A program made the translations under genes and the position numbers. From Varroa destructor (taxonomy: Eukaryota > Arthropoda > Arachnida > Mesostigmata > Varroidae): DNA of 64,000 nucleotides. The DNA lies in the NCBI RefSeq assembly GCF_002443255.2, contig NW_019211457.1, positions 40,957,126 through 41,021,125 of the forward strand, given 5' to 3'. Under the pieces are notes generated by a model. It did not search any database. It saw only the letters and a program-made list of their open reading frames with translations, and was not told the origin of the DNA. Positions 42,245 through 53,500 of this stretch are shown piece by piece. The number at the start of each line of letters is the position of its first letter. The first letter of the stretch is position 1.

Positions 42245-45200
42245 GGGGTCCTGATAGCGGCCTGGCCTCCGCCTGCTTCTCCTTCTTTCGCCTATCCCAG
42301 TGGATATAGGAAGTGTCAATTTGTTTTTACAGACTGCTGTTTCTCGCTTCTGCTCGTCGACTTGTTGGACGTCAGGTTGGTGGCCAGAAACCGGCATCTA
42401 ACTCCTAGCAAACAGCAGCAGGCAGCGACAAGCTGCATGGCCCATTGCACTGAAGCGGCCTCGCTCAATGAAGCTGCACATGCGGCCTCAATAATGACTG
42501 CTCTGGACTTGACTTACGGCACAGAGTGGAACAAGTAAGCAGGGGAAATACGTTGGGAGTTAGACGACAGTTAGAAAGCTAGTGAACAGTATGAAGGTGT
42601 GAGAAGTGGTAGAGGAAAAACTCAGTTCAATGAGAAGGAACCACATATAGAAGATGTGGCCTTGGCAGCAGAAAGCGATTAAGCCAAGTAAACCACAAGG
42701 CTTCGTAAAGTGAAACGTGTCAGGGTTCCCTGCTTGCCTCCGACTCCCTCCCCGACAGCCCCTCTCAGCAACATTTGCCGACAGTTCGTTTGCGACCAAC
42801 CCGGCTGTCGGGAAAACTCACCCGAAAGCGGATCCATTTTCCGTGCGCGTCGACTATGCTGCATCTTTCCCAGCGTGCAGACGACTGCTTCTACGATTTC
42901 GGTTGCCGGCGGCTGCCGTTACCAGTGCAAATGTCTATATGACAGACATGCGGCACTTGGACCGCGTGGCGGCGGCGTAATACTGGAGACTGCTGAAACT
43001 AAAATTCGCTCGCGTTGGGTTGGTTCCGTCTCGATGTTCTTAATATGGACTATTCGAAGTATACTTGACCAATAAGCATCAGTTGGTAAAGATAGGGCTG
43101 CGGTGCAGGGGATTCAAGTGAATAAGGCCAAAAGATACAAACATAATAGTGTCCTTACAGTAACAGTAAAAAAGCAGCTGGCCGAATGCAGTGCAGTTAC
43201 ACATCTGTTGGGTAGCGACGACGGCCGCCAGAGGGCGAGCAACCAAGCATTGCTTTCCGTCATTTGTTGTGCAAACTAATGAACACTCTTTTTAGAAGGA
43301 AACTTCTCGTAGAAAACCTGAACCACACAAATGATGGACATAATCACTATGTATGATTATATTAAGCTACTCCCTGTAGGTACACGCGTTGTCCACGAAG
43401 CAAACGGCAACTTCTGTACTAAACACGGTGAGTAGGTAATCGTGATCGAGGATGAGGGACTGACCTTACCAGTGGCTAAAACTTACCAAACAGAACTGCC
43501 GAAGGGCCCCAGAAAGCAGACAGCCAGTGAACAAATCTGTCATTCCGATAGAACACAAACGCTACCAAGGAATCCCCGCCGAGTTTAGAATGGCGCTAGC
43601 GCCAAACCACTCATAAACAGTATGTTATTGAACAACTACAAGCGTTGATCCGATAGGACAGAACTATACTCTGCGCAGAAACAAACTGTAGAGCGACAGC
43701 AGCAGTTTCAGGGGGCTCTATAGTACGATTAGCAGCGAATGAGCAGAAGTAACAGAGCACTCCAAAGAAAAATGTGGAATATTCATATTTAGCTAGAGGA
43801 CACAAAACGGTGTTAACTTTTTTAGAGGGCTATAATATATAGTATATGATAAAGCTTAACTTTTCTACATACTACCCGATCGATAACTATCAGCTTTTTC
43901 TGAACTCTATGTATAGCAAAGAATATGCTTCAAAAACATCTTGAGTATTGGCTCGACGATCTACGTTAATAACTGGAAAACTGTTTTTTTTTTCTTTTTT
44001 TATTTAAGTAGCTAATAAATAGCGTACTATTAGTACGTGTCAGTTGAGAAGCTGAGATCTTGACGACATGGTCTATCTAGAATAGGTGCTTTATACTGGA
44101 AGAATATCTGAATGTTATTGTTGAAGAATCTATATTTCTTCGGATCTTCCAAGCGCGTCTTTAATGGTTTGATGATTTATCTATGTATTCTTGTTCGAAA
44201 ATTTAGTCAGTCATATCTTGCTCCAGTGCATTGATACTGACGTCAATAGTCAATTGAAGAACTCCTCAATTGTCATACTAAGCTGTGTCGTGTTCTCAAG
44301 CAGGTTTACAGTTCAAGGACTTATCTCGAGCTTGTAATGTAAGCCTCCTTAACGAAAGGATATTCTCTGTTTTAACCTACCTTGTTTATAACATATGGCC
44401 ACAAGCATCGCAATTACATTCTCCAAACCTGCTAAACATAGCTATCGAAGACGAGTGTATAAATAAGGACAATTTTTGTTATGAGTAAAAATATAAATAT
44501 TCATTTTTATTTCGTTAAATATCATCGTTATTATTACTTTAGAATTATAGTTACAGTCATCGTTGACGCAAATTTTTCTGACGATGCCACGAGCGAACGA
44601 GTGTCCAAGCGAAGAGACCTTTGTCACTATCGACTTGTATGTTATTTCTAGATATTTTCCTCACGCTAGAAAGAAGTTAAGGGCCGATTGCATCCTTTAC
44701 AACCATTTTCCCGTTGCCTCTACGTAAACATTTGATTTCTTTTACACTTTCGCGTGTCTGACACGATCCTCCGCTACATCGATCAGGCACCGCCAGCGTT
44801 TGCCTATGGCCCGCAGATCCACAAAAAACCATGTTTTCTTTTCGATTTCGGACGAGTTCTTTACGGCCCAGCCTCAACATTATATCTTTCGGTTGTTAAT
44901 TTTTCCACTTACTTGAATTTATTAGAAAGTTTGCCTAACCACAAAATATATTATTGCATAACGAGACGATGTTTGGTTCTTCCTTCTTTTTGATCTCCAT
45001 TTTGTCAACCTTATCCCTACGCGCACGGCAGCGAGCTCTAACGTTTTTTCTGCTCCTCCTTTTGTAAACGCTCTATTATAGTCTTATTGTTTCGTATGCG
45101 CCATCAGTTGCCATATGCTGCGTTGTGATCTGGTTGTGGACGCATTGCATCAGTTATCTTAATTTTATTATTGTATTTATTAGAGATTATCAAGACCGTC

Positions 45201-47339
45201 ATTGCCGGCCTTGTAGCAAATGCTTCAGGCCGTGATTGGCCGACTGACAGTCACCGTCATGCGTTTATGTCAACGTATGGTTGCTTTCGCGGGAAGTTTC
45301 TAACGCTGTCAGCGTTTAGCAGGTGCTGTTTAACAGATGCTGAACCGGAGACACGATATCATCATTAGGTTTTTTTTTCATTTTTAATTACCTATTGCGC
45401 TACCTACCTTACTTATTGATCGTCGTTGGGCCACAGCATCGAACTTCGTTGAGACGGAAATGAATTGACGCATATTGCGGCTCACCACCGTTTACTACTT
45501 TTCTACATTACGCAACCTTTACGCAGTCAACAAACGAAGACGTAATTCATACGCCGATCGAACCGTTCACGCTTTTACGACGTCGTTGTAGGTGTATCTA
45601 AATGTATCCAGTTGAACTAAGTCACTAGTATGTCAGACATTTGTTAGAGTGGAAAGACGCCTCCTATATGCTCTTTTTTCTTCATCAACTTTCTCACCCG
45701 ATACAGGCCTCCCGTCGCTACGACTGCCATTCTATGTTCCCATTGCCATCCCGCGGTGGCACTCAGTTGAGATGATCGGGCCCGAGCACGGGTAATCGTT
45801 ATCGGCCTTGTCGTTCCTTTACCTTATTTTCGTTAGCTTTTTACAGCATTTGTTTCTAAGGGCGTAATGGCATACTGAACAGCTCGTCGAGCATGGCTAT
45901 TCATTGAAGGAATCGACCATTATTTAATCAATCAGTGCAGCGCGGCCAGTATGGCCTCTCTATTTACCAACACACTGATTTATTTCGACTAGTATCGTCG
46001 TTCGAGCTCTCAACGGGACCGTTTACCAGATATTCAGTAGACGTCTTCCTAGATACCGTTTCATTGTTTCATTCTCTTTGCATCTACAATCATTCGTCCA
46101 TCATCTGTCGCTATCATTTTGCTAATTATTTCCAGTTCTCTTCTTTGACTGAGTTGTCCTTTACAAGCATATGTACAGTCTCGGAGCAACACTTCAGGTT
46201 CTAACATCGCCGTCTCGCATTTTCAGGATAAACGCAACAAAGTTAATAGCAGTAGCTATAATGGTAATACTAGTTTCCATGATCGTAATATCCATCAGTG
46301 ATCAATCATTACTCTGTTATTATTAAGACAGCTCTAAACAATCACTACTGTGCAGAGTCTCATAAGCTCTTTCGTATTGGGTTCGCTTTTAATTTATTTA
46401 TATATTCGTTACCTTAGGCCACACGGAGCTTTCTGTCCTTCGGTGCGAAGCTATCACATCAACGCCGTCGGCATCGTTGCCGTCACCGTTTGTTGATGTC
46501 ACAGCTGTTACGGTTATTGTATTGTCTTTATTTCGGCATTGTCGAGCGCTTATTTGATATCTTCTTGTACCATTTGTGTGAGTGTTCCTTATGTAACGCT
46601 ATCTGCCTATGTACACGTAATATTTTTACAGAGCTTTCCCGTTCGTTTGTCTAGCCGGAAGTTGTCAAAGACCTATGAAACATGCAGATGTCACGGACGA
46701 AGATTTTCCTTGCGTGAGATAGTACACCATCTATGTGTATCAGTTAAATTAGCTATGATTTAGTTCGCCAAATAACGCAGAGTAACTGTTCTTCTAAAAC
46801 AATATTCGAGGTTTTATTCAAAGATTGTATAGAATTTGAAAGGGTGTGATTGAGTAGCCGCCGACAACGACAGGCCATTGAGGTCCCAGCGTTTAGTCAT
46901 CGTCATAGACGTGGTTCTGTTCTTTTCAAATCATCCGCCCTGTCGAGACTCACTTAGAAACACGCTTACAGATGGTTTATTCGTTTGATTTTCTACACAA
47001 GTATACACTAAACGTTTCGTGCATTGCTATTGGTTCCGTTCGTCCTTTTATTATAAAAACTTGCGTTCAGGTGGCGGTAGGGCAACGCGATACGAGAAAT
47101 TATAGGCGCTGCTTGTATCACCTGTAATTTGTGAAAAACACACAGCAGAACAATCGTGGTAAAAACAAACGAGTTTGTGTGTCTTTTTCCCTAGCCAAGT
47201 CTAGGGATGGTGGTTTCTCTTTTGATATCTGTTCGATATTGTCTCTATCTAAAAGCGACCCCGTCCGTCTTGCTATCGCGGCAATGCAAAATGCACAGTG
47301 GACGTACGCACCTCGTTAGAAGGAACGGACAATACATAT

Positions 47340-47439
47340 NNNNNNNNNNNNNNNNNNNNNNNNNNNNNNNNNNNNNNNNNNNNNNNNNNNNNNNNNNNNN
47401 NNNNNNNNNNNNNNNNNNNNNNNNNNNNNNNNNNNNNNN
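47340..47439. other. Assembly gap (100 N)
   Basis: There are exactly 100 unknown bases, a conventional placeholder of unknown true length. Sequence order and distance across this point are not guaranteed, which matters for linking anything left of it to the Dscam-like gene. Confidence 0.99.
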
Positions 47440-48484
47440 CAACATATACAGCAAAATAAATGGATTCAATTCCAATAAACTGTCAGTTGCAACGAGCGAC
47501 TAGTTAATAGGATATACAAGCCAGTCACACATGTAAAAATAAGCAAACTTGTTAGAGATAGCTAAGTACACATAGAAATATTGTTGCATAAACGCTGGCG
47601 TGATAAAAATGGATTTTGTTAAACGAATAAGCATCGTTTCCAGGGCCAGTGACATCCCTCAACAAGGTCTTTCCAAAGGAGTGGTGGCGGTCAGCTGGAT
47701 GGCAGCAGTAAGCCGTAAAGAGCTAATGTTTAATGCATAATGGCCATAAGCACGATACAGAATTTAAGCGAGGTCCCTAGACGATACCACGCAACGTTCT
47801 GTTCAGCATGTTACGATCGGGCCTGCGCTTCGTAAAAGCCATTACGAATTGCAGTACATATATGCAGCTGCGAAAAACTCGCAGGTCGTTATTTCCTCGG
47901 GCGCTTCGGCTCATCTCCGGCGCTTCGGCAACTAATATGGCATGAAATATTGCTTGGGACTTGTTCTAACGGCAACAACAAAAAAAGAAAAAAAAAAAAC
48001 CGTCTCACATATCAGTTATACATCCGTGGTCTTATTTCAACCAAGCACGATACGTACTTATCTGTTGATAATAGTTACATTTGTTACGATAATATGATGG
48101 CTCTCACATTGGCTAACTGGACGATTGTACACGAGTTACGTACAAATTGTTACGGCTTGAAGAAAAACGTTTCTATTGTCCCACTGTTGTGCATTTCGCA
48201 CTGAATATACGTTTTTCTCAATAATTTTACATGTTTTTACTCGAGGAACTTTAAATACAAACGGCGCTCGAATGTAGAGAAAAAAAATTCCTGTGTGAGC
48301 TAAGGCTTCTGAACACACTTCTCGTCTCACACATAAGAAATACTACATGCATGAATACGTAAATAAAATAAAGTTGATTTTAATAAATTAACAAAGTAAA
48401 TTAAATAAAGCCGAAATGGGAATAATGCATTTTTCTTCTTTGTTTCCCAGCCTCTATCAAAGGGGCTGGCTTTTCTCATACAAC

Positions 48485-48540
48485 CTAAATTACGTTCCGC
48501 GGGTTGCCACGGCGCAGTTTCTCTGGGCCATTGTCGGCGG
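48485..48540 (-). CDS. Very tentative C-terminal exon on the Dscam strand
   Basis: After a modest acceptor (GAATTGAATAACAG), phase-1 entry gives ADNGPEKLRRGNPRNVI and a TAG stop. This would fit the phase-1 exit of the acidic exon at 50385-50527 and would close the reading frame. The polypyrimidine tract is poor and no AATAAA-type signal was found close behind, so it is recorded only as a candidate for the missing 3' end. Confidence 0.13.
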
Positions 48541-48858
48541 CTGTTATTCAATTCAGAGTTAACGATACAATTAATTTATGAATTTTGCTGTCTAACTTAC
48601 GTAGTACCGATGCGTATTTAGTGAACGTCGAAACTTTCATATGAACGGTCTGGTAGAGATTCAAAACAAGGAGGCTAGCGTAACTTACGCAAATCAGCGA
48701 TCCATATATGTGTACATAACTTGAAACTTTGAACAAGCTTAAATCTAGAGCATTTTTTTTTCTTATGAAGGTCCTTAGTTTCATTTTCATTCAAAGTTTT
48801 CGGTTGGTTGACTGGCCTTGACCTTTTCCATTAGAACGCGCACTCGACGCGTTACCTT

Positions 48859-48897
48859 CAACGCTACACCTTCCATGTAATGGAAGGTGTAGCGTTG
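48859..48897. repeat. Perfect hairpin, 17-bp arms with 5-nt loop
   Basis: CAACGCTACACCTTCCA is followed after TGTAA by its exact reverse complement. A perfect 17-bp palindrome with so short a spacer is not expected by chance in 64 kb. It lies in otherwise featureless DNA. It could be a small foldback element, part of a regulatory RNA, or an assembly or replication foldback. The stem is short for a microRNA precursor. Confidence 0.9.
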
Positions 48898-50384
48898 CAA
48901 TGTATTAAATAAAATTGCTTCAGAAACATTGTAAAAATACCTGCGATTGTTTACTGTGTAAATTATGTGAAAATTCATCAAGCGGCGCTTACTCATCCAA
49001 CCATAAAGACAAGCATCCTTGATGTTCGCCGTACTCCACGAAGTTTTTTCGCCCGTTTTCGTTTTAACTAGACCTACTCAACAATGATATGAATTTAGCA
49101 GAGTTGCCTGTTTGTAGCAATAGGCCTTCGGTAGCCAGTAATGCCCATCAGTACGCTTGCCCCACGCTAGTCGTCTTCTCCGAACATTTATTAGCTTTTA
49201 GGATTTTCCAAGGCAGTTCTCGAGCTTTCAATGGGCTTTCGAAGCCCGGCTAGTAACGAACAAGAAGGCTCGTCTTAGTCGATCGAAACATTACAGTCTT
49301 TCGACCGGGTCCGGCCCGCAACCACTCACGACTACTAGCCCAACCGACACTGCGCTCTCGGCCATTGTCCTTCCTTTGGGAAATGGAGCGCTCTTTACTA
49401 GCGCTGCTACAGCGACGACGGCGGCTCGCCAGCGAAACGGCGGCGCTCCCAACGCCGACCAGTAGTGCCAACATTTCCCGCCCACTTATCTCATCAATGA
49501 ACCGCGCCTGGGGCATTTGACCGCGAAGAACATTGGCTATTCGTTCGGCAGGACATCAGCTCTGCTGCGTCCGCTCAGAATAGCGAAACACAAAGCAGAA
49601 GAGTACTATAGGCAACGACGGCAACGGCGGACGTAAGTCTGTTGTCTCGATACCAGTCATCGTTTACAGCATGGAACAGTCCGGAGGCAGGTCCTCGTCT
49701 CTGGCACAAACTGAACTGATCTCAATAGCTGCCACACCCAACCGCTAGGTTATGCCAGCCAAGCTGCTAAATGAACTTCGTCTGTAGCTCGTTGCTGCCG
49801 GGCGGCCGTATGACCAAATGGGCGACAGACGGGTCGACCGAAGAGAGAAACCCCATTGAGAGGTTGGTTTTCAGTGCTTGGTTTGCTTGTTAATTACTGC
49901 GCAGAAGCGCAGGGAGGGGAAGACCACAGATTTTCTGCGACCGTTTTGGCTATTTGCGTGAAACCAGCAATAGTAATGGAATGGCTTCGAACTCTGTTTA
50001 TACACCTAATACATTAAGAAAAAATATGATATATCGGTTTTATGATAAGAATAGGAAGTATTATAGTTCAAATAATATAGCGATTTTAATAGTTATATGC
50101 TATGTATACGGTGCAAGTATTTCTAAGCCCCCTAAAATTCCCTAGCCTTAATTAGTTATACATCTATTGTACGAACTTCGACTGCAGACGCCTTTGTTTA
50201 CTTTTTGGCAATATAGCATAATTAATAGCGTATGCCGACGTTAGAGTTTGGTCAGGAGCATGCATCGTTTGCTAGTAATAAAGAAGTAAATGTCCTTTGT
50301 TAAGCGATTATGTCCTGTTTCCGAATATGTATAGATGTAACGATAGATATATTGAGTATACATGTGAATGAATGAAGTGTTTAC

Positions 50385-50527
50385 CTCTACTCGTTGCATC
50401 GTCGCTGGTTGCGCTGGCGTCATCCCGGCTATTGTGCCCTCCACCGTTCGGATCAGCTCCTTCATACGAGGAGTCACCGTCGAATTTGGTTGTGCAATCC
50501 TCGTTATCCAAGTAGAAATGGTCATCC
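50385..50527 (-). CDS. Probable Dscam-like cytoplasmic exon, acidic (frame ambiguous)
   Basis: This is a 143-bp stretch between a convincing acceptor (CTGTCGTTCTAG, with CTAAT upstream as a possible branch site) and the donor AGAG|GTAAAC. Two frames are open throughout. The acidic one (DDHFYLDNEDCTTKFDG, then DSSYEGADPNGGG and SRDDASATSDD) has strong purine-N-pyrimidine codon bias. It needs phase-2 entry and leaves in phase 1. The other frame (starting MTISTWITRIAQPN) needs phase-1 entry, which matches exon 56885-57079 directly, but leaves in phase 0. Either an intermediate exon was missed or the acidic frame is not the one used. It could also belong to a different minus-strand gene. Confidence 0.5.
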
Positions 50528-53500
50528 CTAGAACGACAGCGTATTAGGCGCATGACAAACATGAACATACAAAAGTTTTGCGCATGCAGACCGATAACAA
50601 TTTAGCGTCATACAAAACTTGTCGCAATAGGACGTTTGTGCTTTTTCCTTATTAACTTCGCAAAGATTTGCTAGATTGCTGCCCGACGCTTTCGGAGTAC
50701 ACAGAGTCAGATATATATATATATATATCGAGCAATACTTTGTGTAGGCAATTTCTACAAATGTTGATTTCTAAGAGAAAATAGCCTTTTTCATTTGTAT
50801 TCATCCCCTCTGTTTCAGATGTCAGCCAAAGCTGCCCAGAGGTGAATGCACAGCTTCTTTTCCTCACACCCACACGTACACGCACAGTTTTTCTGTTGGC
50901 TTCTCGACATGTCGGCCTGGTCCTTCCTCACTGTATGACAGGCAAGCAGAGCATCTGATTACCGTGGTCCTATGGTTTACACATCGCATTCAGGAACTGC
51001 CTCCATATGTTTGGCTCTGCTCGGAGTTCACATTTTCAACGCTTGTTCATAAGATTTTGTTGTATAGCTATGGCAAAACCTAGGCCGGCAAAGCACAATT
51101 CGAAAGTTCTCAAGACACCTTAACGTTCGAAGCACTTATCGAAAAGAGAAAATGCTAACACATTAATACATATTCGTGTGCTCAAGTATAATGCATTTTC
51201 ATTAACTTAAAAGGTCGCCCTTCGCTATGAATTAATACAAACGTCAGCCTTGCAATTACGTAAGAGCAAATGAACGAGCGCTTTTTGTGGGTACATCGCC
51301 ATGTGCATGTATATTCGTTTGTGCTCTTTATAAACACATTCTGCTATTCTGACTTCGACGGCTCTCTTAAACCTTCAGATGAGTATAAAATCCGACTCAT
51401 ATAGGTCCGGTAGTGGTTTCAAATCCAGACTCACGCTCATCAGAGTGGCTTTGGTCGAGTATAGGTGTGATCATTGTCGATTTCACACGTTGGGCGATAC
51501 GATATTTTGAGGGCTCCAGATCTACATTCCATAGAAAGCAGGCATCTGGCGGTTGGTCGGTCGTGTTAAACATTTGCCCGTTTCAACGCGCATCTGCTGC
51601 ATCGCCGTCGTCCACGCCGACGACCTGGCCGACGGCGAGAGCTCCCCTTTTGGACAAAAGGGGCGAGGGAGGTTGTATCCTCATAAAAAAAAAGCCTTAT
51701 TCTGTCGACACGAGGCGAACCAACGATAGAGCCGGCATACTTCTTCGCGCCACGCAAAGTTGGCGCCAAAGACAACGGAGACTACGCCAGGAACGCGAAT
51801 GTGACGACGATTTCGTGCTATGTGTCGCCACCGTCGTTCCCCTTGCTCCCGCTCAACATTCCGATGGTTGTGAAGGGCCGTTTAAAGATGATCAGTGCGA
51901 GTTTCATGCAAGTAATTGCTCCTCAGTTCATATTACTTTTCGTTTTAGTTTTTCATATGCTTTCTCTCGACTTCCTTCTTCAAGGGGGGGCAAGCATTTT
52001 ACGCTTTCGCTAGCTTCTAAATGCTGTCTTCTAAATGCTTACAGAATAGCGATAGAGCTCGACGACCCTTCTAGACCTTTCCTGCAGTGAAACAAACTAC
52101 GAGGTCGTGGAAGGGTCGTGTGAGGTAGCGCAGTGACGGATTGAGCAGCATCAGTGCGCAGCAGGCAAGGGGAGCAAACGTTGAGGTCCATTCACTTGAT
52201 CGACTGTCGCTGGCGAGACACACAGGTAATGTAAAGGACACGTACGATATGCCCGTTGTAAGAGGCGGCATAGGCCAACAGCGCTCGTAGTGAGAACTTT
52301 AGCAGACGACAAGACCCCGCCGCATGTAAGCCACACTGTCTTTCATTATTTCTGTATTTGCTGTCACTATTTCGTGGGCTCAGTCAGACACATGAAGCAT
52401 GTGTTATTTCGATGCCTTTATTCGTTGGTGTGTTTATTTGTCGTCTGCTGCTAGATTCGGGTGAGTCTTACCGCAGCGGTCTGAGCTGTGGGGACGCTAT
52501 ACGAATTTCTCGATTGCCGTTACTGCTGCCGTTGAGGCTACCCCTATGTAGCAGCGGGATAGAGTGTTGCAGAGGGAAAAAAGGGGAAATCGCTGTGGCA
52601 CTAGCAGCATAAAAACACGACCTCAGACAGCAGTCACTCTATTGCAGTCCTAACACTCGCCACCGCTATAACCACCGCTTGTTACTTTCAGGCCAACAAG
52701 GCTCCCACCGCCAAGATCCTGAGTGGGGCCGGTATGTGCAGGCAAGGGCAATGTCACCATGTAGCAAAGTTGGCCGACCGCCCTACTATCGAGTCCAACG
52801 CCCTCTAAGGGCAACGTATGATGATGAAGTGAAAGTCGAAATCGGGGAAAAAAGGCAGGCGAGCGATGTTAGTCGCAGGAGCATTAAGGAAAGAGAACTG
52901 GGTTTTACGTAACTTCGGCCACGGCTCAAGGCAGCATCGTGAGCAATGGAAGCTTTCTATCGCTCTTTATTTTTCTCTCCCTCTGTCTTCCTCTGAGCAG
53001 TAGTATAGAAACAGACTATGGCAGTGTAGGCCTCACCGTTTATGTGTTGATTAACTGTTGGCTTGCTAGAAAAGTAAGTCGTTTTTACATCGTCTTGTTA
53101 ATGTCATATATCAAATGCCAAGCCAATCGCGGTAATGAGTCGACGAGAACAGCAGTAACTTCCAGCCACCTCGCAGTATTGCAGCTCCGCCGTAGTTGTA
53201 GGTAAGTTTTCGTTCGCAAATCAGCGCGCAAGGGAGCATTCCAACTGTATTTCACAGCCGTAGCAATAACACTGACTGCCATTCGCAACGATGCCATGGC
53301 CACACCAATTATCCACCATCGGGGATTTTACTAGCCACTGCTGTTGCCGGTGAGTCAAGTCGCAACAGCATCGGACCGCTGTCAGCAGCACACTTCTGAG
53401 TATACAATAGCCTCTCACTGCTTTTCTTCTTACCTTTGCCTCGTGCATACAATACTACTGCCGCTGCAGTCACTGCAGCGAACGGAGGGGCCATACAACG

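Larger units (their letters stand above)
39001..47339. other. No gene recognised; GC-rich patches and microsatellites
   Basis: GC-richer patches at about 39000-40700 and 42240-43060 contain many overlapping open frames on both strands, none recognised. Microsatellites lie at 39249 and 42219, and a hairpin at 40801. From 43100 to the gap the DNA is AT-rich without visible features. Confidence 0.65.
47440..50384. other. No firm gene; GC-rich patch, possible 3' end region of the Dscam-like gene
   Basis: This stretch holds the perfect hairpin at 48859-48897 and the tentative last exon at 48485-48540. A GC-rich patch at about 49240-49920 has a minus-strand 88-codon frame with its own ATG (49516 down to 49250, beginning MPQARFIDEISGREMLALL) and an internal GTGAGT donor. 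The overlapping frame is also open, so it is not called a gene. Confidence 0.5.

Noticed and set aside
51413..52090. Longest open frame in the window (225 codons, plus strand)
   Set aside because: It has no ATG, no recognisable domain, lies in a GC-rich patch where several frames are open, and overlaps the strand opposite the Dscam-like gene. No convincing splice-bounded exon was found in it.
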